Positions 1 to 8,804 of a DNA stretch of 44,317 nucleotides are shown here, one piece after another (the stretch's first letter is position 1; each line of letters opens with the position of its first letter). The translations under genes and the position numbers were made by a program. Origin of the DNA: Flavobacteriales bacterium. GTDB lineage: Bacteria > Bacteroidota > Bacteroidia > UBA10329. The notes under the pieces are model-generated. The model was not told where the DNA came from. It made no database searches and worked only from the letters and a program-made list of their open reading frames with translations. The stretch covers positions 1 to 44,317 of the forward strand of contig JAIOYP010000033.1 of NCBI GenBank assembly GCA_021741155.1, given 5' to 3'.

Positions 1-487
1 AGGATGATGAACAAGTGGAAAGTTGCTCTTGGCTTGCTTTTTCAGCGGCTGCTCTTATACGTAATCGGCTACAGAACCTCCAGAATCACCGTTCTCTTTA
101 GTCAAGGAAATATGTATGGGCTTTTTAAGGCTTGACTAATTAAGGTCGCTACGCTCTGGTTGTTGCATGCAGAGAAGTTGCGAAAAAGGAGATTCGGTTC
201 TTCTCTGTCTAACTCCGTGCGTTCTTCGTGTTCTCTGTGGTTAATTTTTTTGGTTCTACCACGAATTGAGTGGAAGTATCAAAAGGATGAGTATTGCGGT
301 TGCGAATTACGAATGGTACGAATATGACACCTACAAAGAGCGAATACAATAAGGTAAATCTGAGAGCCTAGCAGAATAGTGCATTCGCATATTCGCGATT
401 TATTCGTAATTCGTAACCTCGGTCATCTGTATCAACCAACCACCGTTTCCATTGAAATAACAGTAGAACCTTCAAAATAAACCACTT
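1..487. other. gene-free, repeat-bearing intergenic stretch
   Basis: No convincing reading frame is present in these 487 bases. The stretch is AT-rich and contains an inverted repeat (303-326 against 388-413), described separately. It also contains a run around 195-260 rich in ttcttcgtgttctctgtggt-like words, of the kind that recurs in Bacteroidota intergenic DNA. The gene to the right (TauE-like) points left and ends at 488, so part of this stretch is its 3' region. No clear terminator hairpin with a T-run was found. Confidence 0.6.
303..413. repeat. inverted repeat, gaattacgaat type
   Basis: The arm at 303-326 begins cgaattacgaat and ends cgaatatg. The arm at 388-413 is its near reverse complement, with catattcg at one end and attcgtaattcg at the other. 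Twelve outer and eight inner bases match, separated by a short mismatched part. About 60 bases lie between the arms. Confidence 0.7.
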
Positions 488-1261
488 TCAGATAGCTCCC
501 ATACCCAACAGCAGAGAAAGCACTAGAATCATGATGGCAACGGTCCATTGCACAAAGTCGAGGGTTACTTTCTTTAGTAGTTTTTGTCCGAAGTAAGCAC
601 CCAAGAAAGCGGCAAGCACAGCCGTTACCAGAATAGGTAGATTTTCCTGTACGTTTATCTCCTTCATGCGGGCAAAATAGAGTCCCAGTCGGGTAATGTC
701 GATAAAGCTGGCAATGGTAATTCCTGTGGCAATAAATACTTCTTTACTCAATCCATAACGAATAAGAAACGCACTACGCAAAGCACCCTGATGGCCACTC
801 AACCCACCGAAGAAACCACTAATTACACCACCCATCATCAACTTATCCTTCTTGAATTCCAGTTTTTTTAACGCGGGAATAATCTCAAACAGAGCGAAGA
901 ACGCCATGAGCAATGCCACTACAAGATTGATTGTAAATACCTCCATCTGCCGACCAAAAAGTTGGTAGACGTAAATCGGCTCGCTCACTGAAAAACGAAG
1001 CAGAAGCGTGGCTCCTGCAATGGCACCAAGTACAGCTGGCCCTCCAAAGCGAAGTACAACTCCCCAATTGGCTTTTAATCCCACCAATCCCATCTTGAAA
1101 AGATTATTGAGCAGATGCACAATACCAGTTAAGGCAATGGCCACTTCAATCGGAAAGAACAGCATGAATGCAGGGGTGAGAATGGTTCCCAGTCCGAACC
1201 CAGAGAAGAAGGTGAGGAGGGAAGCAAAAGCTGCCACGAGGGCTATGATGACGAATTCCAT
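488..1261 (-). CDS. TauE/SafE-family (DUF81) membrane permease
   Basis: 257 residues, almost entirely hydrophobic, with about eight predicted membrane helices. The two halves resemble each other, each with a glycine-rich segment (SGFGLGTILTPAF near residues 20-32 and GVISGFFGGLSGHQGALRSAF near 144-164). This is the pattern of TauE/SafE permeases, which export or import small sulfur-containing anions such as sulfite, sulfoacetate or taurine-derived compounds. The substrate cannot be read from the sequence and no sulfur-metabolism genes are nearby. Length is normal for the family. The start ATG at 1261 lies just after the run of T in gtttttt-like DNA on the coding strand, with no strong ribosome site. 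It is followed downstream by the gene-free left edge, and the HACD-like gene lies 88 bases upstream in the same direction. Confidence 0.85.
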   Translation of the reverse strand: MEFVIIALVAAFASLLTFFSGFGLGTILTPAFMLFFPIEVAIALTGIVHLLNNLFKMGLVGLKANWGVVLRFGGPAVLGAIAGATLLLRFSVSEPIYVYQLFGRQMEVFTINLVVALLMAFFALFEIIPALKKLEFKKDKLMMGGVISGFFGGLSGHQGALRSAFLIRYGLSKEVFIATGITIASFIDITRLGLYFARMKEINVQENLPILVTAVLAAFLGAYFGQKLLKKVTLDFVQWTVAIMILVLSLLLGMGAI

Positions 1262-1301
1262 TTTTTAGAAATTAAGGAGTCAGGGAATCAGGGGGTCTGG
1301 G

Positions 1302-1363
1302 AATTAGCAAATTAGCGAAGCCTACACATTTGCTAATTAGCTAATCAACTCATTTGCTAATTA
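1302..1363. repeat. inverted repeat, aattagcaaat type
   Basis: The left arm aattagcaaattagc (1302-1316) is matched by gctaat and tttgctaatt on the right (to 1363), split by a 7-base insert. The same word family recurs at about 1948-1997, 16620-16645 and 39062-39121, always between genes. Confidence 0.65.
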
Positions 1364-1940
1364 ACTTCTTTCTCCGCTGTTTCCACATGTGACCATACAA
1401 CTTTGGGAAAAATACAAAGTAAGAAACAGCTACGCCAGCCAACGCCAAATTGATAACGTTAATTTCAAATAGGCGCCATTCCCAAAAGGTGAACATCGTC
1501 ATAAACTCTCCGGCAACTCCTAAAGGATAGAGGAAAATGAAAAAAGTGTAACGAGAAAAGGTAATTGCCTTAACTGGTTGCTTTCCTATCTCGGTGAGGT
1601 AATACAGCGCCCGCACAATCTCCGTCACACTCCAAGCAACGGTTACGAGTACAAATCCTGAGTAGAAGTTGAGTTCGGACAGTAATTCTATCGGAATCCA
1701 ATTGAGAAGGAACACGATGAGCAAACGCGAAAAAACTTGCGCGGTGGTCAGCAACCAATTAGCTCCTGCCAACCCAAGCATGGCATTCATTATCTCAAAT
1801 ACCGCCAATCCTTGAGCTATGGTAAGAAGCATCAGCCCCTGTTCGTCAATCGCGAGGCCATGAAAAAGCGCATGAACAAAGAAAACTGCCCATGCAATTA
1901 GCGTAAGGACATTGAAAATGATAAGCCACGTTCTTTTCAT
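1350..1940 (-). CDS. PTPLA/HACD-like 3-hydroxyacyl-CoA dehydratase (bacterial homologue)
   Basis: 196 residues with about six membrane helices. It matches the eukaryotic PTPLA/HACD/Phs1 family along its length: FEIMNAMLGL (48-57) followed by QVFSRLL (68-74), AWSVTEIVRALYY (102-114), RYTFFIFLYPLGVAGE (130-145) and a C-terminal LYGHMWKQRRK (181-191). Known family members dehydrate 3-hydroxyacyl-CoA in very-long-chain fatty acid elongation, using a Tyr and a Glu seven residues apart (Tyr149 and Glu156 in yeast Phs1). Here Y138 and E145 have exactly that spacing, so the protein should be catalytically competent. No elongase, ketoacyl-CoA reductase or enoyl-CoA reductase gene is next to it; neighbours are a TauE-like permease and a GH97 enzyme. 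The role in this bacterium is inferred, not shown. Confidence 0.8.
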   Translation of the reverse strand: MKRTWLIIFNVLTLIAWAVFFVHALFHGLAIDEQGLMLLTIAQGLAVFEIMNAMLGLAGANWLLTTAQVFSRLLIVFLLNWIPIELLSELNFYSGFVLVTVAWSVTEIVRALYYLTEIGKQPVKAITFSRYTFFIFLYPLGVAGEFMTMFTFWEWRLFEINVINLALAGVAVSYFVFFPKLYGHMWKQRRKKLISK

Positions 1941-1947
1941 TGTTTGA

Positions 1948-1997
1948 AATTAGCAAATCAGCGGAACTAGCACATTTGCTAATTCGCTAATCATCTC
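1948..1997. repeat. second aattagcaaat-type inverted repeat
   Basis: aattagcaaatcagcgga starting at 1948 faces tttgctaattcgctaatca further right. It lies between the start of the HACD-like gene and the end of the GH97 gene. It closely resembles the repeat at 1302-1363. Confidence 0.65.
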
Positions 1998-2006
1998 ATT
2001 GTCAAA

Positions 2007-3959
2007 TTACTTCCTCCTAATAACCCCAGCCCAGCCACCGCCTTCGGCCATAGAAATAATGTATTTCATGCTTGAGTTGATGTTTTCTTCCTTAAAGTAT
2101 TCGTAGTTCGTGCCGTCTGTTCGTGTGTTTTCGCCATCGCGCCACAATTCCATTTCAAACTGTCCGTTTCCGAGAAAAGACAAATCCATGCTGATGGTTT
2201 GACCAAGTGAACCCGTCATGCCACCAATAAACCACTCATTACCTTTTCTGCGAACAAGAAGAATGTGTTCAGCCATTTTTGCGTCCAACACAATCGTTTC
2301 GTCCCATGTGGTAGGAACGGCACTCAGGAACTTCATGCATTCAACTTCTTTTTCGTAGGATGTTGGAAGATCCGCTAGCATCTGCAAAGGACTTTCAAAC
2401 ACCACATATTTTGCCAATTCGTGGCAGCGTGTGCCCATACTTTTTGGGTGATAGAAGTTCATCTTGTGCTTCTTCGGATCGCTGACGTTCTTCATAGCGC
2501 CAGGCGTGTAGTCCATCGGGCCAGCTATCATCCGCGTAAAAGGAATAGTGACATCGTGGTCAACGGTAAGCGCACTGCTCCATTTATTCCATTCTAAGCC
2601 ACGCACACCTTCGTAGGTGAGCACGTTGGGGTAGGTGCGTTGCAATCCTTTAGGGCAATGGCTTCCATGAAAATCAACCAACATCAATCGGTTGGCGGCT
2701 TCCTGTGCCACACGTTCGTAGAACAGTGTCATTTCCTGATCGCTGCGCATCATGAAATCAACTTTTAATCCTGCCACACCCCAATCAGAAAACTGCTGAA
2801 ATGCTACATCAAACTGCTCGTCCAAGGTTCGCCATGCCATCCAAAGAATGACACCTACGTTTTTTTTGCTGGCGTATTCAATCAGTTCAGTCATGTTTAT
2901 TTCTTCCTTCACCTTAGTTAAATCGCCCAGTTTATACCAACCCTCATCCATAATGATGTATTGAAGGTTGTTTTTTGCTGCAAAATCGATGTAGTACTTG
3001 TAGGTCTGAGTGTTCAGTCCAGGCTTAAAATCAACGCCTTCAAGTTGCAAAGCGTTCCACCAATCCCAAGACACTTTTCCGGGCTGAATCCAATCAGTAA
3101 GTGCCAATTTTGATTCTGATGCAAGCAACCACGGAAGCTGTGTTGCCATCAGTTCTTCTTCATCATCAGCTATGCAGAATACGCGCCAAGGATAGCTTCG
3201 CGTGCCTTCCGTGCGCGCAATCCATTCGTTCTTAAAACTTGGCTGAGCATAACGGTCAAACGTCTTAAATTCTGCTGCCGGATGAGGCGGATGAATGGCA
3301 GAATAACCGCCTTGTCCGTCTGTTTGAATGTACATGCCAGGATAATCGTGCAGGTCGGTTTCGGTGTAGAGTAGGAAAGGGCCATTATCCCATTTCCAGA
3401 GTACGGGCAGACTGGCCTTTTCACCATTCTTCAGTTCCATGCTAGTTGTTGGAATGAATTTACGCTCGTTGTGCGAATAGAAGCTGGTCTCTTTCGGAAA
3501 CCAAACATTCGGATTGGTGGTCAATTCAAAACCCATCGATTCCTCTTTGATAGTTATCTCATTATCAAAAGTGGTTCTCAATCTGTAAGCAAATCCATCA
3601 TCAAAACATCTAAAATCAATGCCAAGACCACTCTGGAAATCCAATGTTAACTGATTGTAATGCTCTGTAATTTCTGAAGACCTGCTAGCAACGATTGGGG
3701 TAACAGTACGGTCTACAGATGAGGTTGCCGTTTCGGGACTATATTCTTTGTATCCGAGTTTGTTCTTCTTACCAATGGTCAATCCGATTGGTTTGCCATG
3801 GGCAATCAGTTTGCTGCCGTAATACACACGATAGATGGTATTGGCACTAACAACCACCTCTACCTTGATGCTGCCATCGGGCGACTGAAGTAGGAATTCC
3901 TGTGCAGAAAGATTAGAAATGAAAAAGCTTAGTAAGAACGAAACGGTCAAAAACCTCAT
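2007..3959 (-). CDS. glycoside hydrolase family 97, probably retaining alpha-galactosidase type
   Basis: 650 residues with a cleaved signal peptide (about 1-19, ending LSAQ). An N-terminal beta-sandwich opens with the GH97 hallmark SPDGSIKVEVVV (26-37), followed by a TIM barrel (about 285-545) and a C-terminal beta domain. Barrel signatures include WDWWNALQLEGVDFKPG (298-314), YIIMDEGWY (334-342) and GLKVDFMMR (397-405). In GH97 the inverting alpha-glucosidases of the SusB type use Glu bases, while the retaining alpha-galactosidase branch has an Asp nucleophile in a GLKVDF motif. D401 here fits the retaining branch. E450 or E455 in YEGVRGLEWNKW is a candidate acid/base. Substrate is inferred to be an alpha-galactoside or similar. 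It stands alone, without SusC/SusD partners, so it is not part of a visible polysaccharide utilisation locus. Confidence 0.9.
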   Translation of the reverse strand: MRFLTVSFLLSFFISNLSAQEFLLQSPDGSIKVEVVVSANTIYRVYYGSKLIAHGKPIGLTIGKKNKLGYKEYSPETATSSVDRTVTPIVASRSSEITEHYNQLTLDFQSGLGIDFRCFDDGFAYRLRTTFDNEITIKEESMGFELTTNPNVWFPKETSFYSHNERKFIPTTSMELKNGEKASLPVLWKWDNGPFLLYTETDLHDYPGMYIQTDGQGGYSAIHPPHPAAEFKTFDRYAQPSFKNEWIARTEGTRSYPWRVFCIADDEEELMATQLPWLLASESKLALTDWIQPGKVSWDWWNALQLEGVDFKPGLNTQTYKYYIDFAAKNNLQYIIMDEGWYKLGDLTKVKEEINMTELIEYASKKNVGVILWMAWRTLDEQFDVAFQQFSDWGVAGLKVDFMMRSDQEMTLFYERVAQEAANRLMLVDFHGSHCPKGLQRTYPNVLTYEGVRGLEWNKWSSALTVDHDVTIPFTRMIAGPMDYTPGAMKNVSDPKKHKMNFYHPKSMGTRCHELAKYVVFESPLQMLADLPTSYEKEVECMKFLSAVPTTWDETIVLDAKMAEHILLVRRKGNEWFIGGMTGSLGQTISMDLSFLGNGQFEMELWRDGENTRTDGTNYEYFKEENINSSMKYIISMAEGGGWAGVIRRK

Positions 3960-4061
3960 GTATGTTGAATTTAGCCGCCAAGTTGCCTAAATGTTGCGAC
4001 CTGCGCCAATCCGATTTCATAAATTAGTTGAGATGGATGCCTTTTTGAATTTGATAAACAC

Positions 4062-6083
4062 TTACAGTTTCAATGCTCTCACCACAAACCGATTGGTTGG
4101 CGTGCGGAGTTCGATGATGTAAACACCCGCTTCTGAGAACAATTGAATCTGCGTGCTTTTGAAGTTGGAGTAGTGATTGACAAAAAGAGTTTTGCCAAAC
4201 ACATCCCTAACCGTTAACGTGACGTCTTGCTGTAGATCATCTAGCAGTATGTTACATTCACCTATGGTTGGGTTAGGATAGATATGAAACGGGTTGCCAG
4301 CGATGTTTTCTTCCATTCCTACTGTAATCACATCCAACATGAAACATTCTGACGTATCGACACAGGTGTTTTCGGTTACCTCCACGGCATAACTGCCGTC
4401 AATCGTGGCGTTGAATACTTGGGATGTTTGACCCGGAATGAACGCGTAATTGTTAGCGCAATCTAACCAACGGTAAGAGACAAAGCTGCTATTAGCAATG
4501 AGAGTGGAAGAGACATTTGTAACGCTTACATCAACGGGGTTGAGCGTAAGATTGAGGGTAACGATGGAGTCGCAGCTTGCACCATTTGGAAAACTGAATA
4601 TGGGAGAATTGGTGTTGGAGGTGTACGTATTTCCATCTACCCACGTGTAGTTGCTGCAAGCTGAAACGGTGTGCGTGCCTGTAGTAGCTTCGCACATGCG
4701 GCCAATAAACACATCCGAGGTAGCAATACCGAAGTAAGAATTGTCGAGGTCGATAGTGCCGAGCGTTAAAGAACTACTGTTGTAATAGCCCGCAATTATC
4801 ACTTTGCCGTTATCAATGATGGCGCAATCGTTTGACCCATCATCGCTGCTCTTCCCAATTTTCTTGGCCCAAAAGAGGTTGCCATTCGGGTCGTATTTGG
4901 CTACAAATGTCTCATCACCGCCATTGTTGTTAAGGGTAGTGTTTCCGATGGTAAGCGAGTTGCCGCTAAATACACCCGTAACTACAGAATTGCCATAGCT
5001 ATCAGCAGAGCATCCGCGTGCTTCATCGTTATCACTGCTACTAAAACCTCTTGCCCAAATGGCGGTAAGCGATGGATTAAGCTTCAGCAAAAACGCGCCT
5101 GCATTGCTTCCTGGGTTGGCCATTACAATTCCATCAAATGTCACTGAACTGCTAGAGTAGTTTCCCGAAATAAAAACGTTTCCATATCCATCGGTAGAAC
5201 AGGAAAAAGCCTCTTCGCCACCACTTCCACCATAGGTTTTAGCTGCAAGGACCGTTCCTGTAGGACTGTATTTAATAACAAAGAAATCTTTGCCGCCACT
5301 GTTTGGATACACGATTCCATCAATGGTCATAGAAGCACCTTTAAAATAACCCGTTACGATGACGTTTCCGTCTGGATCTACAGCACAGCCTCTTCCTTTA
5401 TCATCGTCAAGTCCGCCTGCATTTTTGGCCCACACTACATTACCTGTAGGACCGTATTTGATAAGGAACATGTCAGAATCGCCATTGTTGGTCAAAACCG
5501 TGCCTCCAACCGTCATGGATGCCGCTCTCCACCATCCTGTTACATAAACATTGCCTTGTGCATCTGCTGCTACACTAGCACCGCCATCATCATCGTTATT
5601 GCCAATGGCATGATACCATTGTGGTGTTCCTGCGGAGTTGTACTTTACAATAAAACCATCAAATCCGCTTCCGTTTGAGTTAGAAACGTTGTCGTTATTA
5701 TTCCCTCCAAACTGTATAGACGAGCTATTGAAATAGCCTGTGGTAAATACGTTTCCTGCTCCATCGGCCGCGCATTTGGTGGCCTTGTCTTCATTGGAGC
5801 CTTTTATTTTGGATGCCCATTGGGTTGTACCATTGGCATTGTATTTAACGGTAAAACCATCAGCAATGCCGTTGTTGCTTAGACTAGATCCATTACCAAA
5901 GTTGATGGAACTGCTGAAGTAGAATCCGCTCATGTACATGTTTCCTGCAGCATCCATAAAGCAGCCGTTGGCTTCATCGGGTAAAGAGCCTCCAGCAGTT
6001 TCTGCCCATGTCCAGTTTTGTGCTTGAGAGGGGAGGACAAAGGCAACAGCAAGACTTGTAATGAGGAGAAGAAGTGATTTCAT
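4062..6083 (-). CDS. secreted SBBP-type seven-bladed beta-propeller protein with T9SS type A tail
   Basis: 673 residues. A signal peptide (about 1-21, ending SQAQ) is followed by seven consecutive units of roughly 60 residues built on W-A-x-x-x-G...D..GN.VVTG-F..SS-x-x-G and DxFxVKYxxxGxxxWA, as in SBBP repeats. Seven units would close a propeller (about 22-460). After it come a cysteine-containing segment (CSNYTWVDGNTYTS, near 490) and a C-terminal sorting domain starting IYPNP and ending VYIIELRTPTNRFVVRALKL. The sorting domain is the T9SS type A signal, so the protein should be exported and anchored or released at the surface. No catalytic residues are visible. Its function is unknown; propellers of this kind usually bind something. 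It is followed in the same direction by GH97 about 100 bases away, with no evidence of an operon. Confidence 0.85.
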   Translation of the reverse strand: MKSLLLLITSLAVAFVLPSQAQNWTWAETAGGSLPDEANGCFMDAAGNMYMSGFYFSSSINFGNGSSLSNNGIADGFTVKYNANGTTQWASKIKGSNEDKATKCAADGAGNVFTTGYFNSSSIQFGGNNNDNVSNSNGSGFDGFIVKYNSAGTPQWYHAIGNNDDDGGASVAADAQGNVYVTGWWRAASMTVGGTVLTNNGDSDMFLIKYGPTGNVVWAKNAGGLDDDKGRGCAVDPDGNVIVTGYFKGASMTIDGIVYPNSGGKDFFVIKYSPTGTVLAAKTYGGSGGEEAFSCSTDGYGNVFISGNYSSSSVTFDGIVMANPGSNAGAFLLKLNPSLTAIWARGFSSSDNDEARGCSADSYGNSVVTGVFSGNSLTIGNTTLNNNGGDETFVAKYDPNGNLFWAKKIGKSSDDGSNDCAIIDNGKVIIAGYYNSSSLTLGTIDLDNSYFGIATSDVFIGRMCEATTGTHTVSACSNYTWVDGNTYTSNTNSPIFSFPNGASCDSIVTLNLTLNPVDVSVTNVSSTLIANSSFVSYRWLDCANNYAFIPGQTSQVFNATIDGSYAVEVTENTCVDTSECFMLDVITVGMEENIAGNPFHIYPNPTIGECNILLDDLQQDVTLTVRDVFGKTLFVNHYSNFKSTQIQLFSEAGVYIIELRTPTNRFVVRALKL

Positions 6084-6163
6084 AGGGGTGGAGTTTCGAC
6101 TACGAAATGTAGGATTTAAAACTGAGCGAAAAATTATTGGATTTCGCTAGGTGAGCCGAAAAC

Positions 6164-8578
6164 TTACCTCACCATGGTTACAATTCCCTTGTAACGGTGT
6201 AGGAATGTCAAACCTTTGGTGGTAAAGCTGAGTGTATAGACATACACATCGGAAGGAATATTTTTTCCATTGTAAGTCCCATCCCAACCAAGCGTGAGTT
6301 CGGTAGATTGGAACAATTGTTTTCCCCACCGATCGAAGATGGTAAGCTGGTAATTCTCCACAATGGCACCTCCAATTATTGGATAAAAGACATCATTCAA
6401 TCTGTCTATTTGGCCTTCGATTTCTGGAGTGAAAGCATTTGGAATGTATACACCCAACGTTGCATCAACCTTCAACGTCTTGCATTCCGAAACCGAGCAA
6501 CCCGCTACAGATGTACTGCTTAAACAGATTTGATAAGTTGCCTTCAGATTCTCAAATTCGTAGGAAAATGCTGTGTCGTTGGAACTGAATATCAGCAACG
6601 TATCGCTATCAAAAATGCTCCATTCGTAGACGTTATTCCCTGGGGCTTCAATCTGAAATTCTGCTTCAAACTCAAACGGCCCAAGTGCATTTGGAGTAAA
6701 ACTGAAATCATCAATTTGAGAGGATGCAATCGTGACCGTGGTTTCAACGATGCTGTCGCAGCCAGATGGCATGGGGAATACGGACTGATGCACCACCTGA
6801 ACGCGAATGGCGGTCTGCGTACTTCCATCCGGAAAAGTGTAATCATCACCCTGACAAATCTGTGTGGTTTCTTGAACAAATGGTCCTGCTGTAATGCCAA
6901 CCGTAGTTGTAATAACGCTATCGCATCCTCCCGAATTGGTAAAGGTGGAAACATGCGTTGTGGCTCCCGTTATCGTCTGCATATCGCCATTCGGAAAAGT
7001 GTAGTTTGAGTTAAGACAAACACTTGCAACTTCCTGACCGTTATATGCTTGAGAAATAGTCACGTTAGTCGTTACGATGGAATCGCACACGAAGATTCCC
7101 GTAAGATTTGAGATGTGTGAAGTTGCTGCTGCAATCACTTCGGTTGTTCCATCCGGGTAGGTAATCGTATTGCCAGTACACACCGAAACCGTTTCTGTGG
7201 TTGTGAAGTTCGGAATCAACGCTACTATAGTTGTAACCACTGAATCACAGCCAGTGCTTGCTGTTAAGTTCGAAGTATGGGTGGTATTTCCTGTAATGAG
7301 TTCGCTTGTTCCATCAGGATAGGTAAGTGTGGTATTGGCGCAGACTGCTTCAATTTCTGAAGATGTGAGGAAAGGAACGACCAACACAGTTGTGGTGATG
7401 ATGGAATCGCAGCCTGTTGTGCTTGTGAGTTGCGATACATGCGAAGTTGGCCCTGTTATAAACGCAGTAGTTCCATCAGGATAGGTGATAGTTGTGTTGT
7501 TGCAAGCAGAAATGTTCTCCATTACGTTAATAATTCCGCCACCATTCGAAACAACCGTTACGCTTGCCGTATCGCTGCATCCAATACTGGAAGTGACTAT
7601 TACCCGATAAACTCCAGCGCAAAGCCCCGTGGCAGCAGCCGTATTTTGTCCGATGGGAACATACGAGGCATCCGTCCATTGATAGGTGTAACCAGGCAAA
7701 GAGCCAGAGCCAGTTGCGTTGCCAGTTCCCGTACATCCGCAATCAGATGGAGTGGAAGTAGCCGTAACGTTAATTGGGAGAATGGGAGTACAGTTGTTGT
7801 TGAACTGCCCGATGTAGGCCGCATTGGCAGCGTTATTTGGGGCTCCAGGAGTTTCTTGGGAAGTTCCCGTTGTGCTACCTTCGCTCCAATTGGCTTGGAT
7901 GTTTGGGTCACCATCGTTGAAATACCAAACATTCTGCGAACCAGAACCGAGCGAATTGAAATAGATGAGGCTGTTGTTGCTGCAACTAGCCCAGCAAAGC
8001 GAAAATACCTCGCAGCCAGAAAGGTCAACCAATCGGGCGCAATCGCCAGAGTTGGCTAAGAAAGTTAATTCCCAATCTCCACCTGGCGTCCAGCCCGTTT
8101 GTGGGTAACTACAGGCAGCAGCTCCAGGCGTGGTTAGATTCTGCTCAAACAGATTTGTATTGCTGATGGGGGCTACAATGCTGCAGTTTCCATCCGCCAT
8201 CGAAATATCCATCGGTGGAAGATTTACGTTCGGATCGGCATCGTTGTAAAGCAAGATGATGGTTCCCAACGGCACACAACTCCAAAGTGCGTTATTGGAA
8301 AAACGGAGCGCACCATCAGCAATTCCTCCCGAACCATGATAGCCAGAGTTGTCATCGAAAATCCACCCTCGAATATCAATGCATGGAGGTGTATTTGCGC
8401 CACAATCATAAGTCAATCCAACATCGGCCACCACAAATTCAACAAATTCCTGATTACCCGTTGGGCCGTTCGATACTTCGTTGATGATAAGGGTTTGGCT
8501 GTTCGCGGTGCTGTGACCGAAAACGATAAAGACCAAAATCAGCGTGCTTATTTGCTGTAGACCAAGGATTTTGGTCAT
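6164..8578 (-). CDS. large surface protein with T9SS type B (gliding-motility-associated) C-terminal domain
   Basis: 804 residues with a signal peptide (about 1-28). The N-terminal region begins LIINEVSNGPTGNQEFVEF, like a lamin-tail domain, and runs to about residue 260. A SprB-like segment (TSTPSDCGCTGTGNATG...YTYQWTD) follows. Then come five repeats with C-x-N-x-T-x-TYPDGT-x-x-x-ITG...GCDSxVTT, about 60 residues each (roughly 350-640). The last 95 residues (IPNAFTPEIEG...YQLTIFDRWGKQLFQS...GWDGTYNGK...Y.Y...) are the gliding-motility-associated C-terminal domain used as a type B T9SS signal. The protein is therefore predicted to be an adhesin-like surface molecule. The repeats are internally similar, so long antisense frames across them are composition artefacts. 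Start ATG at 8578 directly precedes the signal peptide. Confidence 0.88.
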   Translation of the reverse strand: MTKILGLQQISTLILVFIVFGHSTANSQTLIINEVSNGPTGNQEFVEFVVADVGLTYDCGANTPPCIDIRGWIFDDNSGYHGSGGIADGALRFSNNALWSCVPLGTIILLYNDADPNVNLPPMDISMADGNCSIVAPISNTNLFEQNLTTPGAAACSYPQTGWTPGGDWELTFLANSGDCARLVDLSGCEVFSLCWASCSNNSLIYFNSLGSGSQNVWYFNDGDPNIQANWSEGSTTGTSQETPGAPNNAANAAYIGQFNNNCTPILPINVTATSTPSDCGCTGTGNATGSGSLPGYTYQWTDASYVPIGQNTAAATGLCAGVYRVIVTSSIGCSDTASVTVVSNGGGIINVMENISACNNTTITYPDGTTAFITGPTSHVSQLTSTTGCDSIITTTVLVVPFLTSSEIEAVCANTTLTYPDGTSELITGNTTHTSNLTASTGCDSVVTTIVALIPNFTTTETVSVCTGNTITYPDGTTEVIAAATSHISNLTGIFVCDSIVTTNVTISQAYNGQEVASVCLNSNYTFPNGDMQTITGATTHVSTFTNSGGCDSVITTTVGITAGPFVQETTQICQGDDYTFPDGSTQTAIRVQVVHQSVFPMPSGCDSIVETTVTIASSQIDDFSFTPNALGPFEFEAEFQIEAPGNNVYEWSIFDSDTLLIFSSNDTAFSYEFENLKATYQICLSSTSVAGCSVSECKTLKVDATLGVYIPNAFTPEIEGQIDRLNDVFYPIIGGAIVENYQLTIFDRWGKQLFQSTELTLGWDGTYNGKNIPSDVYVYTLSFTTKGLTFLHRYKGIVTMVR

Positions 8579-8804
8579 AGGAATAGAAGGCTTATGGCAA
8601 ACAAATCTTGGGTCATAAAAATGGAGTGCAAGATTACGCCTTGAACCACCTTTAATGGGTCTTTTGTTTTACCGTTCTGTTAAAAGGATATTGACAATTT
8701 TTTTCACGGACAAAAGGAATTTCATCTATGAAATCAGAGAAAATCAATCCATCTCCCGAATGGTCGGGACAAGTTATGGCTTTAGTATGTCAGAATTGGC
8801 TTCG

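Noticed and set aside
7430..8059. 209-codon plus-strand frame
   Set aside because: It lies inside the T9SS type B surface protein gene and has no recognisable domain; the real gene's domain order is clear.
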